Positions 25,006 to 33,253 are shown, counted from the first letter of the stretch. The stretch: DNA of 64,000 nt from JBLZUR01 sp048565625 (GCF_048565625.1 NZ_JBLZUR010000002.1:2914001-2978000); one strand, 5' to 3'. Made by a program: numbers and translations. Notes: generated from the sequence alone by a model not told the origin.

Positions 25006-25965
25006 ATGGTGACGGCAAGCAAGGCACTCGATCGCGTACTCGTCCTGGAGATGGTCCGCGTGACCGAGGCGGCCGCCATCGCCGCATCGAAGCTGGTCGG
25101 CCGGGGCGACGAGAAGGCGGCCGATGCCGCCGCCGTCGAGGCGATGCGCGCCGCCTTCAACGAGCTGGAGTTCGACGGCACCGTCGTTATCGGCGAGGGC
25201 GAGCGTGACGAGGCCCCGATGCTCTACATCGGTGAGAAGGTCGGTAAGGGCACCGGCCCCAAGATCGACATCGCGCTCGATCCGCTGGAAGGCACCACCC
25301 TCACCGCCAAGGCCTTCCCCAACGCGCTTGCCGTGCTCGCCATCGCGGAGGAGGGCGGCCTCCTCAACGCGCCGGACGTCTACATGGAGAAGCTGGCGAT
25401 CGGCCCGGGCTACGAAAAGGGCCTGGTCAGCCTTACCAGGACGCCGACCGAGAACGTCAAGGCGCTCGCCGCCGCCAAGGGCGTTCAGCCCGACGAGATC
25501 ATCGCCTGCGTCCTCGATCGCCCCCGCCACGAGGCGCTGATCCAGGAACTGCGCACGCTCGGCTGCGGCGTCGTGCTCATCCCCGATGGCGATGTCGCGG
25601 GCGTCATCGCCTGCACCAATCCCGACACCACCATCGACATCTACTTCGGCTCGGGCGGCGCGCCGGAGGGTGTGCTGGCCGCTGCCGCCCTCGCCTGTGT
25701 CGGCGGGCAGTTCCAGGGCAAGCTCCTCTTCCGCAACGACGACGAGCGGGGCCGCGCCGCGAAATGGGGCGTCACCGATCTCGACAAGATCTACGAGCTT
25801 GAGGACCTGGTGAAGGGGGACGCAATCTTCGCCGCCACCGGCGTTACCGACGGCTCGCTGCTTGAAGGCGTCAAGCGGCGCAAGGGCTGCATGACCACTG
25901 AGAGCATCGTGATGCGCGCAAGCTCCGGCACCGTCCGCTGGGTCAAGGGCGAGCACAAGCTCTGA
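25006..25965 (+). CDS. glpX: Class II fructose-1,6-bisphosphatase
   Basis: A 319-residue protein from ATG 25006 (MVTASKALDRVLVLEMVRVT); the reading frame is open further upstream but the family begins here. It has GRGDEKAADAAAVEAMR, VVIGEGERDEAPMLYIGE (metal-binding acidic loop), DIALDPLEGTTLTAK, and GSGGAPEGVLAAAAL. The enzyme hydrolyses fructose-1,6-bisphosphate in gluconeogenesis and is the lithium-sensitive class II type. It lies 71 bp after hom and is probably cotranscribed. Confidence 0.95.
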   Translation: MVTASKALDRVLVLEMVRVTEAAAIAASKLVGRGDEKAADAAAVEAMRAAFNELEFDGTVVIGEGERDEAPMLYIGEKVGKGTGPKIDIALDPLEGTTLTAKAFPNALAVLAIAEEGGLLNAPDVYMEKLAIGPGYEKGLVSLTRTPTENVKALAAAKGVQPDEIIACVLDRPRHEALIQELRTLGCGVVLIPDGDVAGVIACTNPDTTIDIYFGSGGAPEGVLAAAALACVGGQFQGKLLFRNDDERGRAAKWGVTDLDKIYELEDLVKGDAIFAATGVTDGSLLEGVKRRKGCMTTESIVMRASSGTVRWVKGEHKL

Positions 25966-26042
25966 GCGACGCTACCTTTGATCCGCATCAAGCCGTTACG
26001 GATGTGGAAACATTGCGCTTTTTGTGGCTTCGCGGCGGCGTG

Positions 26043-26059
26043 CTAATCGGTTGTTAACC
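26043..26059 (+). promoter_or_regulatory. Possible CtrA box upstream of the small gene at 26101
   Basis: CTAA-N7-TTAACC at 26043-26059 matches the CtrA consensus TTAA-N7-TTAA(C) with one mismatch and lies 42 bp before the GTG start. The window also holds ccrM and sciP, so the CtrA network is present in this organism. Single motif matches can occur by chance, hence the modest confidence. Confidence 0.4.
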
Positions 26060-26100
26060 AGAACGCTCCATTTTGAATGAGTATTCAGAAGGAGTTGGTC

Positions 26101-26391
26101 GTGAACAGCATGTCGTCCTTTGCCGCGGCCGCAAGCAGCCGGTCCATTGTGCTGTCGGTGCTCGACAGCATGCTTGCGCAGGTTGAGTACAGCCGTAGCG
26201 AGGGCCGCATCCCGGCCATGTTCGTCATCCGCCCGGGCGATATCCAGGCGCTGAAGGGCGAAGTCGCCGGTCAGTCGGTGACCTGGAACCAGGGTGTTCC
26301 GGACGCTTTCGTGGGCGTCCCTATCGAGATCGACACGGTCGGCACGGCCGAGCCGCACCTGCTCTGCGCGGATGACATCGATCTGGTTTGA
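26101..26391 (+). CDS. Small conserved-looking hypothetical protein
   Basis: The product has 96 residues. The start is set at GTG 26101 because AGAAGGAG (26087-26094) lies exactly 6 bases upstream; an in-frame ATG at 26077 would translate the ribosome site. The protein has a Ser/Ala-rich start (MSSFAAAASSRSIVL), a mixed alpha/beta middle (MLAQVEYSRSEGRIPAMFVIRPGDIQAL), and WNQGVPDAFVGVPIEIDTV, ending in acidic residues. No family is recognised and no signal or membrane helix is visible. Strong Shine-Dalgarno and a possible CtrA box suggest a real, regulated gene. Confidence 0.75.
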   Translation: MNSMSSFAAAASSRSIVLSVLDSMLAQVEYSRSEGRIPAMFVIRPGDIQALKGEVAGQSVTWNQGVPDAFVGVPIEIDTVGTAEPHLLCADDIDLV

Positions 26392-26449
26392 AGACATCGG
26401 CTTGGTGAGCCATTTTTGACGTCCAACAGGATAGCTCCATAGTCGGAGA

Positions 26450-26614
26450 GGTCAGAGCACGGCCTTTGGGCAGGGCTCCACATCATCGCCCGCTGCACGC
26501 TTGCGCCACTTCGCGGCTGTCTTGGGGCCCAAACTCCGGCTGAGCGTCGCGGTCGCTGTATCGCTGCTCAGACGGCGTGGGTGGTCGTGGCGCTCCCTTG
26601 ACCTACCTGGCCAT
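26450..26614 (-). pseudogene. Decayed N-terminal fragment of an IS481-type transposase
   Basis: Read on the minus strand from 26614, allowing one missing base near the start, the sequence gives MGQVGQGSATTTHAV, a stop where Arg is expected, then AAIQR. After a further shift it reads SLGPKTAAKWRKRAAGDD. This follows the start of IS481-type transposases (helix-turn-helix ending in a KTVAKWRKR-like motif). The DDE domain and terminal repeats are absent. So this is an old remnant with stops and frameshifts. Assignment is from memory of the family. Confidence 0.6.
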
Positions 26615-26667
26615 GGCGCTTCCATTCCTTCGAAACGATCACGTTATTAGACCGTGCGATCGAGCAC

Positions 26668-27321
26668 CTAGCGTGCCGGATAGCGCAGCCGTCCCAGGAA
26701 ACGCGCGATATTGAAGTGGTTGTCCGGCTGCGGCCGCCACTGCGCCTTGACCTTCTCGAACCGCATCACGTCCTCTATCCGGCGGTCGAGAAACGCGCGC
26801 CACCCGTCCCCTTCGCCCTCCCCTTCGTAGTCGAGGAAGGCGAGGATCGTGGCCGCATACACCCCCGCGAGCGTCGTCCGCTTGGTATAGTGGTTGAGGT
26901 CGGTCGCCGTATCGCCGGCCATCCGCCACATCCCGTCCGCCGCCCGCCAGCCGAGCTTCGCCGCGCGCGCCGGGTTCAGCCCCAGGATCGGCAAGGCGCG
27001 GGCGAGCGCATCCTTGTGCCGCCCGGCGATCTCGGTCCGCGTCGCAACCAGCGTCGTGATCCGCGCCCGTACCTTCATCGCCCCCAGCGCCTCGGGTGTC
27101 AGACGCCGCGCCAGTTCGCCGTCGATCCAGCCGAACCAGGCGTCGATCATGTCGATCGGCTTGGGCAGGGCCAGCGCCGCATGCATCGGCGCGATCCCCG
27201 CTTCCTCCGCCGCCCGGTCCAGCGCGAACGCCGTCCAGCCGTCGAAGGCGGCATGGGCGGGCACAACCGGTGCCAGCTTCGCCCGCATCTCGTCGAGGGT
27301 GAGGTCCTGCGTCCCGATCAT
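26668..27321 (-). CDS. coq9: COQ9-family protein
   Basis: A 217-residue, mainly helical protein. The C-terminal two thirds match COQ9: FGWIDGELARRLTPEALGAMKVRARITTLVATRT, then LGWRAADGMWRMAGDTATDLNHYTKRTTLAGVYAATILAFL, with the conserved W/R and TDxNHYTKR motif. COQ9 binds lipids and supports Coq7-type hydroxylation in ubiquinone synthesis. It starts one base after the hisN stop, so they are cotranscribed. With ubiG it marks an alphaproteobacterial/mitochondrial-type ubiquinone pathway. Confidence 0.93.
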   Translation of the reverse strand: MIGTQDLTLDEMRAKLAPVVPAHAAFDGWTAFALDRAAEEAGIAPMHAALALPKPIDMIDAWFGWIDGELARRLTPEALGAMKVRARITTLVATRTEIAGRHKDALARALPILGLNPARAAKLGWRAADGMWRMAGDTATDLNHYTKRTTLAGVYAATILAFLDYEGEGEGDGWRAFLDRRIEDVMRFEKVKAQWRPQPDNHFNIARFLGRLRYPAR

Positions 27322-27322
27322 C

Positions 27323-28090
27323 TCACCCCTCCAACGCGCGGATCACCGGATCGATCAGCCGCGCATCGCCCGCCGCAATCACCCGGCCGTCGCTGGCGAT
27401 GTCGAGCGGCTTGCCCGCCCAGTCGCGCATCACCCCACCCGATCCTTCCACGATCGGCACCAAGGCGGCGAAATCGTACAGCTTCAGCCCCGCCTCGACC
27501 ACCAGGTCGAGATGCCCCGTCGCCAGCAGCCCGTAGTTGTAGCAATCCCCGCCCCAAAGCGTGTCGCGGCAGCCGGCCGACAGCCTCTCGAACGCCGCCA
27601 GCTCTTCGGCCTTAAAGTAGCCCGGCCCGGTCGTCGCCAGATGCGCCTCGGCCACCGTGCCGCACGACCGCGCGCGCACCGCCCGCCCATTCAACGTCGT
27701 CACCCGTCCCGCCGCGCCGACCCAGCGCTCCTCCTGGATCGGCTGGTTCAGCACGCCGAGCACCGGCCGCCCGCCCTCCAGCAGCGCGATCAGCGTTCCG
27801 AAGATCGCCCGCCCCGCGACGAAGCTGCGCGTCCCGTCGATCGGGTCCAGCACCCAGACCCGCGCCGCATCCTCGCGCGCATTCCCGTATTCCTCGCCGA
27901 TGATCCCATCGCCCGGCCGCTCCGCCTCCAGGATCGTCCGCATCGCCGCCTCCGCCGCGCGATCCGCCTGCGTCACCGGGGAGGCGTCGGCCTTGTGCTC
28001 CATCGTGAACGGCGCGCGGAAGAACGGCCGGATCGCCCCCGCCGCGGCATCGGCAAGGCGGTGGGCAAGCGCGAGATCGTCATCGGTCAT
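27323..28090 (-). CDS. hisN: Inositol-monophosphatase-like histidinol phosphatase
   Basis: A 255-residue protein from ATG 28090 (MTDDDLALAHRLAD); ten more codons upstream are possible. It has the metal-binding motifs GIIGEEYG and WVLDPIDGTRSFVAGRAIFGTLIAL, and the second metal motif AGLKLYDFAALVPIVEGSGG. Sphingomonad proteins of this subgroup are usually annotated as histidinol-phosphatase HisN, for the penultimate step of histidine synthesis, but inositol or other sugar phosphates remain possible. It lies between prs and coq9; linkage with prs, which makes PRPP (also a histidine precursor), fits. Confidence 0.88.
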   Translation of the reverse strand: MTDDDLALAHRLADAAAGAIRPFFRAPFTMEHKADASPVTQADRAAEAAMRTILEAERPGDGIIGEEYGNAREDAARVWVLDPIDGTRSFVAGRAIFGTLIALLEGGRPVLGVLNQPIQEERWVGAAGRVTTLNGRAVRARSCGTVAEAHLATTGPGYFKAEELAAFERLSAGCRDTLWGGDCYNYGLLATGHLDLVVEAGLKLYDFAALVPIVEGSGGVMRDWAGKPLDIASDGRVIAAGDARLIDPVIRALEG

Positions 28091-28132
28091 GCGGGCGAGG
28101 GGTAGCGCCTCGCACCCCATCCACCAACCCCG

Positions 28133-29068
28133 TTAGTCGAACAGCGAAGACACCGACGTCTCGTCCGCGATCCGTCGGATTGCCTCGGCGAACAGCGGCG
28201 CGATGGTGAGCAGGCGGATCTTCTTGGCGTCGAGCACATCCTGCGGCACGCCGATCGAATCGGTCACCACCAGCTCCTCCAGCACCGATCCATCGACGCG
28301 CGCCACTGCACCACCCGAAAGCACCCCGTGCGAGCAATAGGCGACCACGCCTTCAGCGCCCGCCGCCTTCAGCGCGGCGGCGGCGTTGCAGAGCGTCCCC
28401 GCCGAATCGACGATGTCGTCGATCAGGATGCAGAACCGGCCGGTCACGTCGCCGATGATGTTCATCACCTCCGATTCGCCCGGCCGCTCGCGGCGCTTAT
28501 CGACGATGGCGAGCGGCGCGTTGTCGAGCCGCTTGGCCAGTGCGCGCGCGCGCACCACGCCCCCCACGTCGGGAGAAACGACCATCAGGTTGCGCCCGCC
28601 GAACCGCGCGAGGATGTCGGCCGACATCACCGGCGCGGCGTAGAGGTTGTCAGTCGGGATGTCGAAGAACCCCTGGATCTGCCCGGCATGGAGGTCCATC
28701 GACAGCACGCGGTTCGCCCCCGCCGTGGTGATCAGGTTCGCCACCAGCTTGGCCGAGATCGGCGTGCGTGGCCCCGGCTTCCGGTCCTGCCGGGCATAGC
28801 CGAAATAGGGGAGCACGGCGGTGATCCGCTTGGCCGAGGACCGCCTAAGCGCGTCGATGCAGATCAGCAGTTCCATAAGGTTGTCGTTGGCGGGGTAGGC
28901 CGTCGACTGGATCACGAACACGTCCTCACCGCGCACGTTCTCGTGGATCTCGACGAACACCTCCTCGTCGGCGAAGCGGCGAACGCTCGCGTCCGTCACC
29001 GGCATTTCGAGATAGTCGGCGATCGCCTTGACGAGCGGCACGTTGGAATTGCCGGCTAGAAGTTTCAT
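28133..29068 (-). CDS. prs: Ribose-phosphate pyrophosphokinase
   Basis: Prs makes PRPP for nucleotide, histidine and tryptophan synthesis. The 311-residue product starts at ATG 29068 (MKLLAGNSNVPLVKAIADYL). It shows RRFADEEVFVEIHENVRGEDVFV, YFGYARQDRKPGPRTPISAKLVA (ATP-binding flexible loop), DLHAGQIQGFFDIPTDN, DKRRERPGESEVMNIIGDV and the PRPP-binding loop CILIDDIVDSAGTLCNAA. All are standard. The frame is open far upstream of 29068, but nothing there resembles the family. Confidence 0.96.
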   Translation of the reverse strand: MKLLAGNSNVPLVKAIADYLEMPVTDASVRRFADEEVFVEIHENVRGEDVFVIQSTAYPANDNLMELLICIDALRRSSAKRITAVLPYFGYARQDRKPGPRTPISAKLVANLITTAGANRVLSMDLHAGQIQGFFDIPTDNLYAAPVMSADILARFGGRNLMVVSPDVGGVVRARALAKRLDNAPLAIVDKRRERPGESEVMNIIGDVTGRFCILIDDIVDSAGTLCNAAAALKAAGAEGVVAYCSHGVLSGGAVARVDGSVLEELVVTDSIGVPQDVLDAKKIRLLTIAPLFAEAIRRIADETSVSSLFD

Positions 29069-29182
29069 GGACATGCCCCCGGAAAGACTTGCGCGCGCCT
29101 TAATGGACCTTGGCCGCAGGGGAAAGTCCCTTGCCCGCCCGGCGGCCTCATGCTCCTCTCGCCGCCGCAAGGGGGAAGGGCG

Positions 29183-30160
29183 ATGTGGCAGGACATACCG
29201 GGGATCGGCGCGGTGATCGCGGGCGCGCTGGCGGCATCCTCGCCGGTCAAAGGACCGCCGCCGCCCGATCTCGCCGGAAAGCGCATCGTCATGGTGCAGG
29301 CGCATCCCGACGACGAACAGAACCTCGCGCCAATGTTGGCGGAGGCCTGTCGCTTTCAGGGTGCCAGCTGCCACTTCATCCTCGTGGCGGACGGGCCCGG
29401 CCCCGGCTGCGCCGTGGTCTCCCTCGTCCGGCACGCGAAGCCGATGACCGACTTCGCCGAATGCAGCCGCAAACGCCGCGCCGAGATGGAGGCTTCGGCC
29501 GCGCTGATGAACGCCACCGTCACCTTCCTCGGCCATGAAGACCTGTTCTACGCCTATGACGATGCCGGCGTCGAACGCACGATCGACGGCTGGGCCGAGA
29601 AGGCGGGCGGGCGCGAGGCGCTGGTCGGACAACTCGCCACCGCCCTCCGCAAGGCACGGCCGGATGTCGTCTTCGCGCTCGATCCGCGCCACGGCTCCTC
29701 CTGCCATGCCGGCCATCGCGGGGCGAGCCGCCTCCTCATCGAGGCGATCGCGACGATGCCGGAGGACAAGCGGCCGCAGGTCTGGTTCGAGGAGACGACC
29801 GATCTCGGCACCGGGCTGACCGAGGCGGAACTCACCGAACTCGACAATGGCGGCCTCTGGACTTGGCCGGCCAATCAGGCCCCTGTCGCGCTCTACGACG
29901 GTGCGAAGGCGCTGCCGGACGGTACGCAGGCCCATGCTTTCCGCGCCGCCGTCCACCGCGTCCACAAGACGCAGGATCTCTCGCCGGACAAGCCGATCGT
30001 GCCGCCCACGCCCCAACGGATGCGCATCCCCCTCGTCCGCCTCGCCGACGTCGATCCGGCCGAGGACATGTGCACCGCCCTACACCTCAAGCGCCCGACC
30101 TTCGACGTCGCGGGCAATCGCGAGAAGTTCATGGCGCGGCTTGAGGCGGCGAAACGCTGA
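29183..30160 (+). CDS. PIG-L family deacetylase, probably exported
   Basis: About 325 residues from ATG 29183, preceded by GGGGGAAGGG. The start gives a weak hydrophobic leader (IPGIGAVIAGALAASSP), so export is possible. The zinc motif AHPDDEQ is followed by ILVADGPG, the HxxH-type third ligand region LDPRHGSSCHAGHRG, and FLGHEDLFYAY. The fold is the LmbE/PIG-L deacetylase type, which removes acetyl groups from N-acetylglucosamine conjugates such as lipid-linked or mycothiol-type sugars. Length exceeds the minimal family because of a C-terminal extension of about 110 residues. The substrate is unknown. Confidence 0.85.
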   Translation: MWQDIPGIGAVIAGALAASSPVKGPPPPDLAGKRIVMVQAHPDDEQNLAPMLAEACRFQGASCHFILVADGPGPGCAVVSLVRHAKPMTDFAECSRKRRAEMEASAALMNATVTFLGHEDLFYAYDDAGVERTIDGWAEKAGGREALVGQLATALRKARPDVVFALDPRHGSSCHAGHRGASRLLIEAIATMPEDKRPQVWFEETTDLGTGLTEAELTELDNGGLWTWPANQAPVALYDGAKALPDGTQAHAFRAAVHRVHKTQDLSPDKPIVPPTPQRMRIPLVRLADVDPAEDMCTALHLKRPTFDVAGNREKFMARLEAAKR

Positions 30161-30196
30161 CCTTCAACCGCCATCAGGGCGAGAGCGAAATCAGCG

Positions 30197-30316
30197 CTTC
30201 CAATGTAGGGAAATAAATGCGAGCCGACCTATGGCTCTTTCGATCGTTTATCATCCCTTCCTCGCGCACCCGCGCGTGCGGGCGCACGTTGGTGGCGCGA
30301 CCTTTGAGACTTTCCG
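30197..30316. repeat. Uninterrupted copy of the dispersed repeat (copy B)
   Basis: These 120 bp run from CTTCCAATGTAGG to ACCTTTGAGACTTTCCG and correspond to copy A (4067-4120 plus 4958-5038). The centre is GC-rich and self-complementary (CGCACCCGCGCGTGCGGG). Position 30249-30250 is the TA equivalent to the IS target. No promoter or gene was identified in it. Confidence 0.75.
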
Positions 30317-30635
30317 CGATTTCGACGCCGCGCCGCTCCAGGGTCGATCGATACTCGGCTTCGTGGCCGTGACCGCCCGCACAAACCCGTCATACTGACT
30401 TTCGTCAGCATGGCGGAAAGAATACCGGTCCGTCCGTTCGACTGTTTTGAATGTCGATCGGCCGTAGGTGTTTGGTCACGCTGATAACATGCTCCAGACG
30501 CTCGGCCCCGCCGCTCGCCCCCCGAGGAGCCGTCGCCAGCATCAAGCCGCCTCGACACCGACACATGCAGCCAAGGACCTCGTCCTCGTCGAACTCGCCG
30601 CCGCCGAGATCTGGATGCGATTTATAGGTCGTGAC
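30317..30635. other. Intergenic stretch, no supported gene
   Basis: The 319 bp between repeat copy B and the mnmA stop contain short open frames on both strands, but none has a ribosome site or recognisable family, and base use is unlike the flanking genes. A plus-strand run beginning near 30468 (MFGHADNMLQTLG...) is open and ends in a LAAAEIW segment, perhaps a decayed fragment. I see nothing firm. Confidence 0.4.
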
Positions 30636-31745
30636 CTATGCTGCCCGAGCGCTTTCTGCTGGGACGGTGCGCTCGATCCATCCCCCGCCGAGGACGCGGT
30701 CTCCGGCATAAAGGACGGCCGCCTGGCCTGGCGACACGCCATATTCCGGCGCCATGAAGCTCAGCCGGCCCTTGTGCAGCACGGCCGGGGCCGGCTTCGC
30801 CAAGGATCGCACCTTGGCCGTCAAGGGTCCCGTATGGTCGCCGCCGATCCAGTTCATGTCGGCCAGGACCGCCTCCGACACGGCAAGCGCCCCGCGAGGG
30901 CCGACGACCACGCGGCGCGTCTCCGGCTCCAGCCGCACGACGTAGAGCGGCTCTGCCTGCCCGCCGATCTCCAACCCCTTCCGCTGGCCCACCGTGAAGT
31001 TGATCAGCCCTCCATGACGACCGAGAACTCGCCCCGACGCATCGACGATCTCCCCCTCGGCCGCGGTTTCGGGCCGAACCTTGCGGACGATGTCGGCGTA
31101 GTTCCCCTGCGGCACGAAGCAGATGTCCTGGCTGTCGGGCTTGGCGGCGACGGTCAGCCCTTCCGCCTCCGCAATCGCGCGCACGGCCGCCTTCTCCATC
31201 CCGCCCAGCGGAAAGCGAAGGAAGTCGAGCTGCTCGGCGGTGGTCGCGAACAGGAAGTAACTCTGGTCGCGCGCCGGATCGATCGCCCGATGAAGCGCCG
31301 GCCCCCCGCGACTCACGACACGCCGAACATAGTGCCCCGTGGCCAGGCAATCGGCGCCAAGCTCGCGCGCGATGTTCAGCAGGTCGGTGAACTTCACCCC
31401 CTGGTTACACCGCACGCACGGGATCGGCGTACGCCCGGCGGCATATTCCGCCGCGAAGTCGTCGATCACCGAAGATCTGAAGCGGCTTTCCAGGTCGAAG
31501 ACGTAGTGCGCGATACCGAGGCGATCCGCCACGCCGCGCGCATCGCGGATGTCCTGCCCGGCGCAGCAGCTGCCGGTCCGCCCAGTGGCTTGCCCATGAT
31601 CGTAGAGCTGAAGCGTCACCCCGATCACCTCGGCACCCGATCGGGCCGCTAGGGCGGCCACGACCGAGCTGTCGACGCCGCCCGACATCGCGACGACGAT
31701 GCGCGCTTCGGCGAACGGCTTGGCCAGTTGAAAGTCGGGAAGCAT
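30636..31745 (-). CDS. mnmA: tRNA 2-thiouridine(34) synthase
   Basis: MnmA adds sulfur at U34 of tRNA-Lys, -Glu and -Gln. About 369 residues from ATG 31745 (MLPDFQLAKPFAEARIV). The PP-loop VAMSGGVDSSVVAAL binds ATP. The catalytic cysteines lie in TPIPCVRCNQGVKF and KPDSQDICFVPQGNY. YLFATTAEQLDFLRFPLG and GRHGGLINFTVGQRKGLEIGG are family signatures. Sulfur ultimately comes from a cysteine desulfurase, so the broken sufS is of interest if no IscS-type enzyme exists elsewhere. Confidence 0.96.
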   Translation of the reverse strand: MLPDFQLAKPFAEARIVVAMSGGVDSSVVAALAARSGAEVIGVTLQLYDHGQATGRTGSCCAGQDIRDARGVADRLGIAHYVFDLESRFRSSVIDDFAAEYAAGRTPIPCVRCNQGVKFTDLLNIARELGADCLATGHYVRRVVSRGGPALHRAIDPARDQSYFLFATTAEQLDFLRFPLGGMEKAAVRAIAEAEGLTVAAKPDSQDICFVPQGNYADIVRKVRPETAAEGEIVDASGRVLGRHGGLINFTVGQRKGLEIGGQAEPLYVVRLEPETRRVVVGPRGALAVSEAVLADMNWIGGDHTGPLTAKVRSLAKPAPAVLHKGRLSFMAPEYGVSPGQAAVLYAGDRVLGGGWIERTVPAESARAA

Positions 31746-31862
31746 GGCCCGCGCCCTTACCCGAAGCTGGCACATGACAAAAGCGGCCGTGGTTTACGGA
31801 GCGTTTAGGCTTCTTGGCTAGGGACGGAACTCACAAGGCTCAAAAGGGACTTACTGGTCATC

Positions 31863-32237
31863 ATGGACATGCGGTTTTCTACGTGCTCGGCAGAGGCGAT
31901 CACGCCTGCGGGGCTCGACTATCGCGCGGTCCTCGCCAGTATCGCGGTCGAGCAAGCCGGTACGGCAACCGCTCGCTCTGCCGCTTCGATGCGCTCTGTC
32001 GCCGCCGATCGGCGGTCGCAAGCAGCCGCCCTCACCGCCATTCTCCGCCCCGGCGCGATCGGCAGCGACATGCGCGCGCTCCACGGCAGCTTTCATCCCG
32101 GAATGGCCAGTCGCTTGCCCGACATCCTTCCGGAAAACTCCGTGAATACGCCCTTTACCTTGGCGTTTGAGGCTTCCTTCAACGCGAACGGCGTAGAGCA
32201 TTCGCCGTCGGCAGCCGTGCCGGCGTCGGTGAGGTAA
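31863..32237 (+). CDS. Hypothetical protein upstream of sciP
   Basis: The product has 124 residues and starts at ATG 31863, ending 2 bases before the sciP start, which suggests cotranscription. It is rich in Ala and Ser, with a helical middle (AASMRSVAADRRSQAAALTAIL) and no membrane segment, signal or recognised family. Third-position GC is fairly high, which supports coding, but no strong ribosome site is visible (AAGGGAC lies about 13 bases upstream). A frame on the opposite strand (31851-32201) has no better support. Upstream at 31794-31808, TTAC-N7-TTAG is a weak CtrA-like match. Confidence 0.5.
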   Translation: MDMRFSTCSAEAITPAGLDYRAVLASIAVEQAGTATARSAASMRSVAADRRSQAAALTAILRPGAIGSDMRALHGSFHPGMASRLPDILPENSVNTPFTLAFEASFNANGVEHSPSAAVPASVR

Positions 32238-32239
32238 AA

Positions 32240-32539
32240 ATGATCGAGAACCAGAAAATCCGCCCGGCTCAAGTCATCGGCCCGTTGGGAGAGCCGCTTA
32301 CGCTCGAGTCGCTTCCGCCTGCTGGCACCACCCGCTGGGTCGTGCGCCGCAAGGCGGAGGTCGTGGCAGCGGTCAGCGGTGGCCTGCTTTCCATCGACGA
32401 AGTTTGCGATCGCTACGATCTGACGGTCGAGGAGTTCGCGGGCTGGCAGCGTGCCGTCGAACGGTCCGGCATGCCCGGCCTGCGCGTGACCCGCATTCAG
32501 CACTACAAGTCGCTCTACGAACGCCAGCGCAACTATTGA
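32240..32539 (+). CDS. sciP: SciP-type CtrA inhibitor (DUF1153)
   Basis: A 99-residue protein of the DUF1153 family. The conserved block LTLESLPPAGTTRWVVRRKAEVVAAV, GGLLSIDEVCDRYDLTVEEF and the helix-turn-helix with WQRAVERSGMPGLRVTRIQ closely follow Caulobacter SciP. SciP binds CtrA and blocks recruitment of RNA polymerase, and is made late in the cell cycle. The C-terminal HYKSLYERQRNY is also typical. It is one of the two clear cell-cycle genes here (with ccrM) and lies in a probable operon with the upstream hypothetical gene. Confidence 0.92.
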   Translation: MIENQKIRPAQVIGPLGEPLTLESLPPAGTTRWVVRRKAEVVAAVSGGLLSIDEVCDRYDLTVEEFAGWQRAVERSGMPGLRVTRIQHYKSLYERQRNY

Positions 32540-32625
32540 CACGCAGGTGGGGTTTACCGCCCCACCCTCCCCCCTGTAGAACCCTGCCGTCGCGCCATCG
32601 GGATGCGACGGCGAGCGGGTGTAGC

Positions 32626-32892
32626 ATGGGCTTGATCTTCATCACCACTATCGGGCTGTTTGCGGGCTGGCTGCTGGTGCGGCTGTTCCGCGAAAGCGAT
32701 TCAGTGCATGTCGGCCCGCGCCTCGTGGTGGGTGTGATCGCGGCCTTTGCTGGCGCATGGTTCGTCGGATCAGCCTTCCAGCGTAAGCCGTTCCTCGCCT
32801 CTTCGCCGGATCCTGTAACCCTGCTAGGAGCGTTCGCTGGCGCGTTGCTGGGTGCTTACCTGATCGGACTGCGGCAGCGCCAACGCGACTGA
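32626..32892 (+). CDS. Small membrane protein, distant GlsB/YeaQ-like paralogue
   Basis: The product is 88 residues from ATG 32626. It reads MGLIFITTIGLFAGWLLVRL, then a soluble loop, GPRLVVGVIAAFAGAWFVGSAF, a second loop, and LLGAFAGALLGAYLIGL, giving three hydrophobic helices. The MGLI start, glycine-rich helices and overall layout resemble the neighbouring GlsB/YeaQ/YmgE protein at 32996, suggesting an old tandem duplication. The function of this transglycosylase-associated family is not established; some members are stress-induced. Confidence 0.7.
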   Translation: MGLIFITTIGLFAGWLLVRLFRESDSVHVGPRLVVGVIAAFAGAWFVGSAFQRKPFLASSPDPVTLLGAFAGALLGAYLIGLRQRQRD

Positions 32893-32995
32893 CCTTCAGG
32901 TTCCGATCGTCACGGCGCCGGAACCTGCCCGCCCTCTCGCGCGTCTTCTTCACCGTTCGTCTCCACCCGGGGAGACGTCTTACGAGGAGGACGTC

Positions 32996-33253
32996 ATGGG
33001 TCTCATTCTTTGGCTGATCGTCGGTGGTGTCGTGGGCTGGCTGGCCAGCATCATCATGCGCACCGATGCGCAGCAGGGCATTCTGCTCAACATCGTGGTC
33101 GGTGTCGTCGGCGCGTTCATCGCCGGCCTGATCTTTTCGGGCGGCACCATCAACAACGCGCCGCTCAACCTCTATACCTTCCTGACCTCGCTGGTTGGCG
33201 CGGTCATTCTGCTGGCCATCGTCAATCTGGTTCGCCGCGGCAGCGTCCGCTAA
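32996..33253 (+). CDS. GlsB/YeaQ/YmgE family stress-associated membrane protein
   Basis: An 85-residue protein with a strong AGGAGGA ribosome site. Three helices: MGLILWLIVGGVVGWLASII, GILLNIVVGVVGAFIAGLIF and LTSLVGAVILLAIVNLV, with the family motif VVGWLAS and the glycine pattern of the second helix. Members are small inner-membrane proteins induced by stress; biochemical function is unknown. A strong terminator follows 20 bp after the stop. Confidence 0.9.
   Translation: MGLILWLIVGGVVGWLASIIMRTDAQQGILLNIVVGVVGAFIAGLIFSGGTINNAPLNLYTFLTSLVGAVILLAIVNLVRRGSVR

Noticed and set aside
24955..25956. A long minus-strand open frame opposite glpX, and similar ones opposite uvrB (55444-56880) and the CDC48 gene (49845-51641)
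   Set aside because: High GC leaves antisense frames open. These overlap unmistakable genes codon for codon and show Arg/Ala/Gly/His-rich translations with no family features or ribosome sites.
29069..30016. An N-terminal extension of prs reading back through the PIG-L gene
   Set aside because: The family starts exactly at MKLLAGNSNVP (29068); the extension is antisense to a well-supported gene.
30468..30635. A plus-strand gene starting near 30468 and reading into mnmA
   Set aside because: No ribosome site or family; it becomes antisense to mnmA, whose reading is certain.
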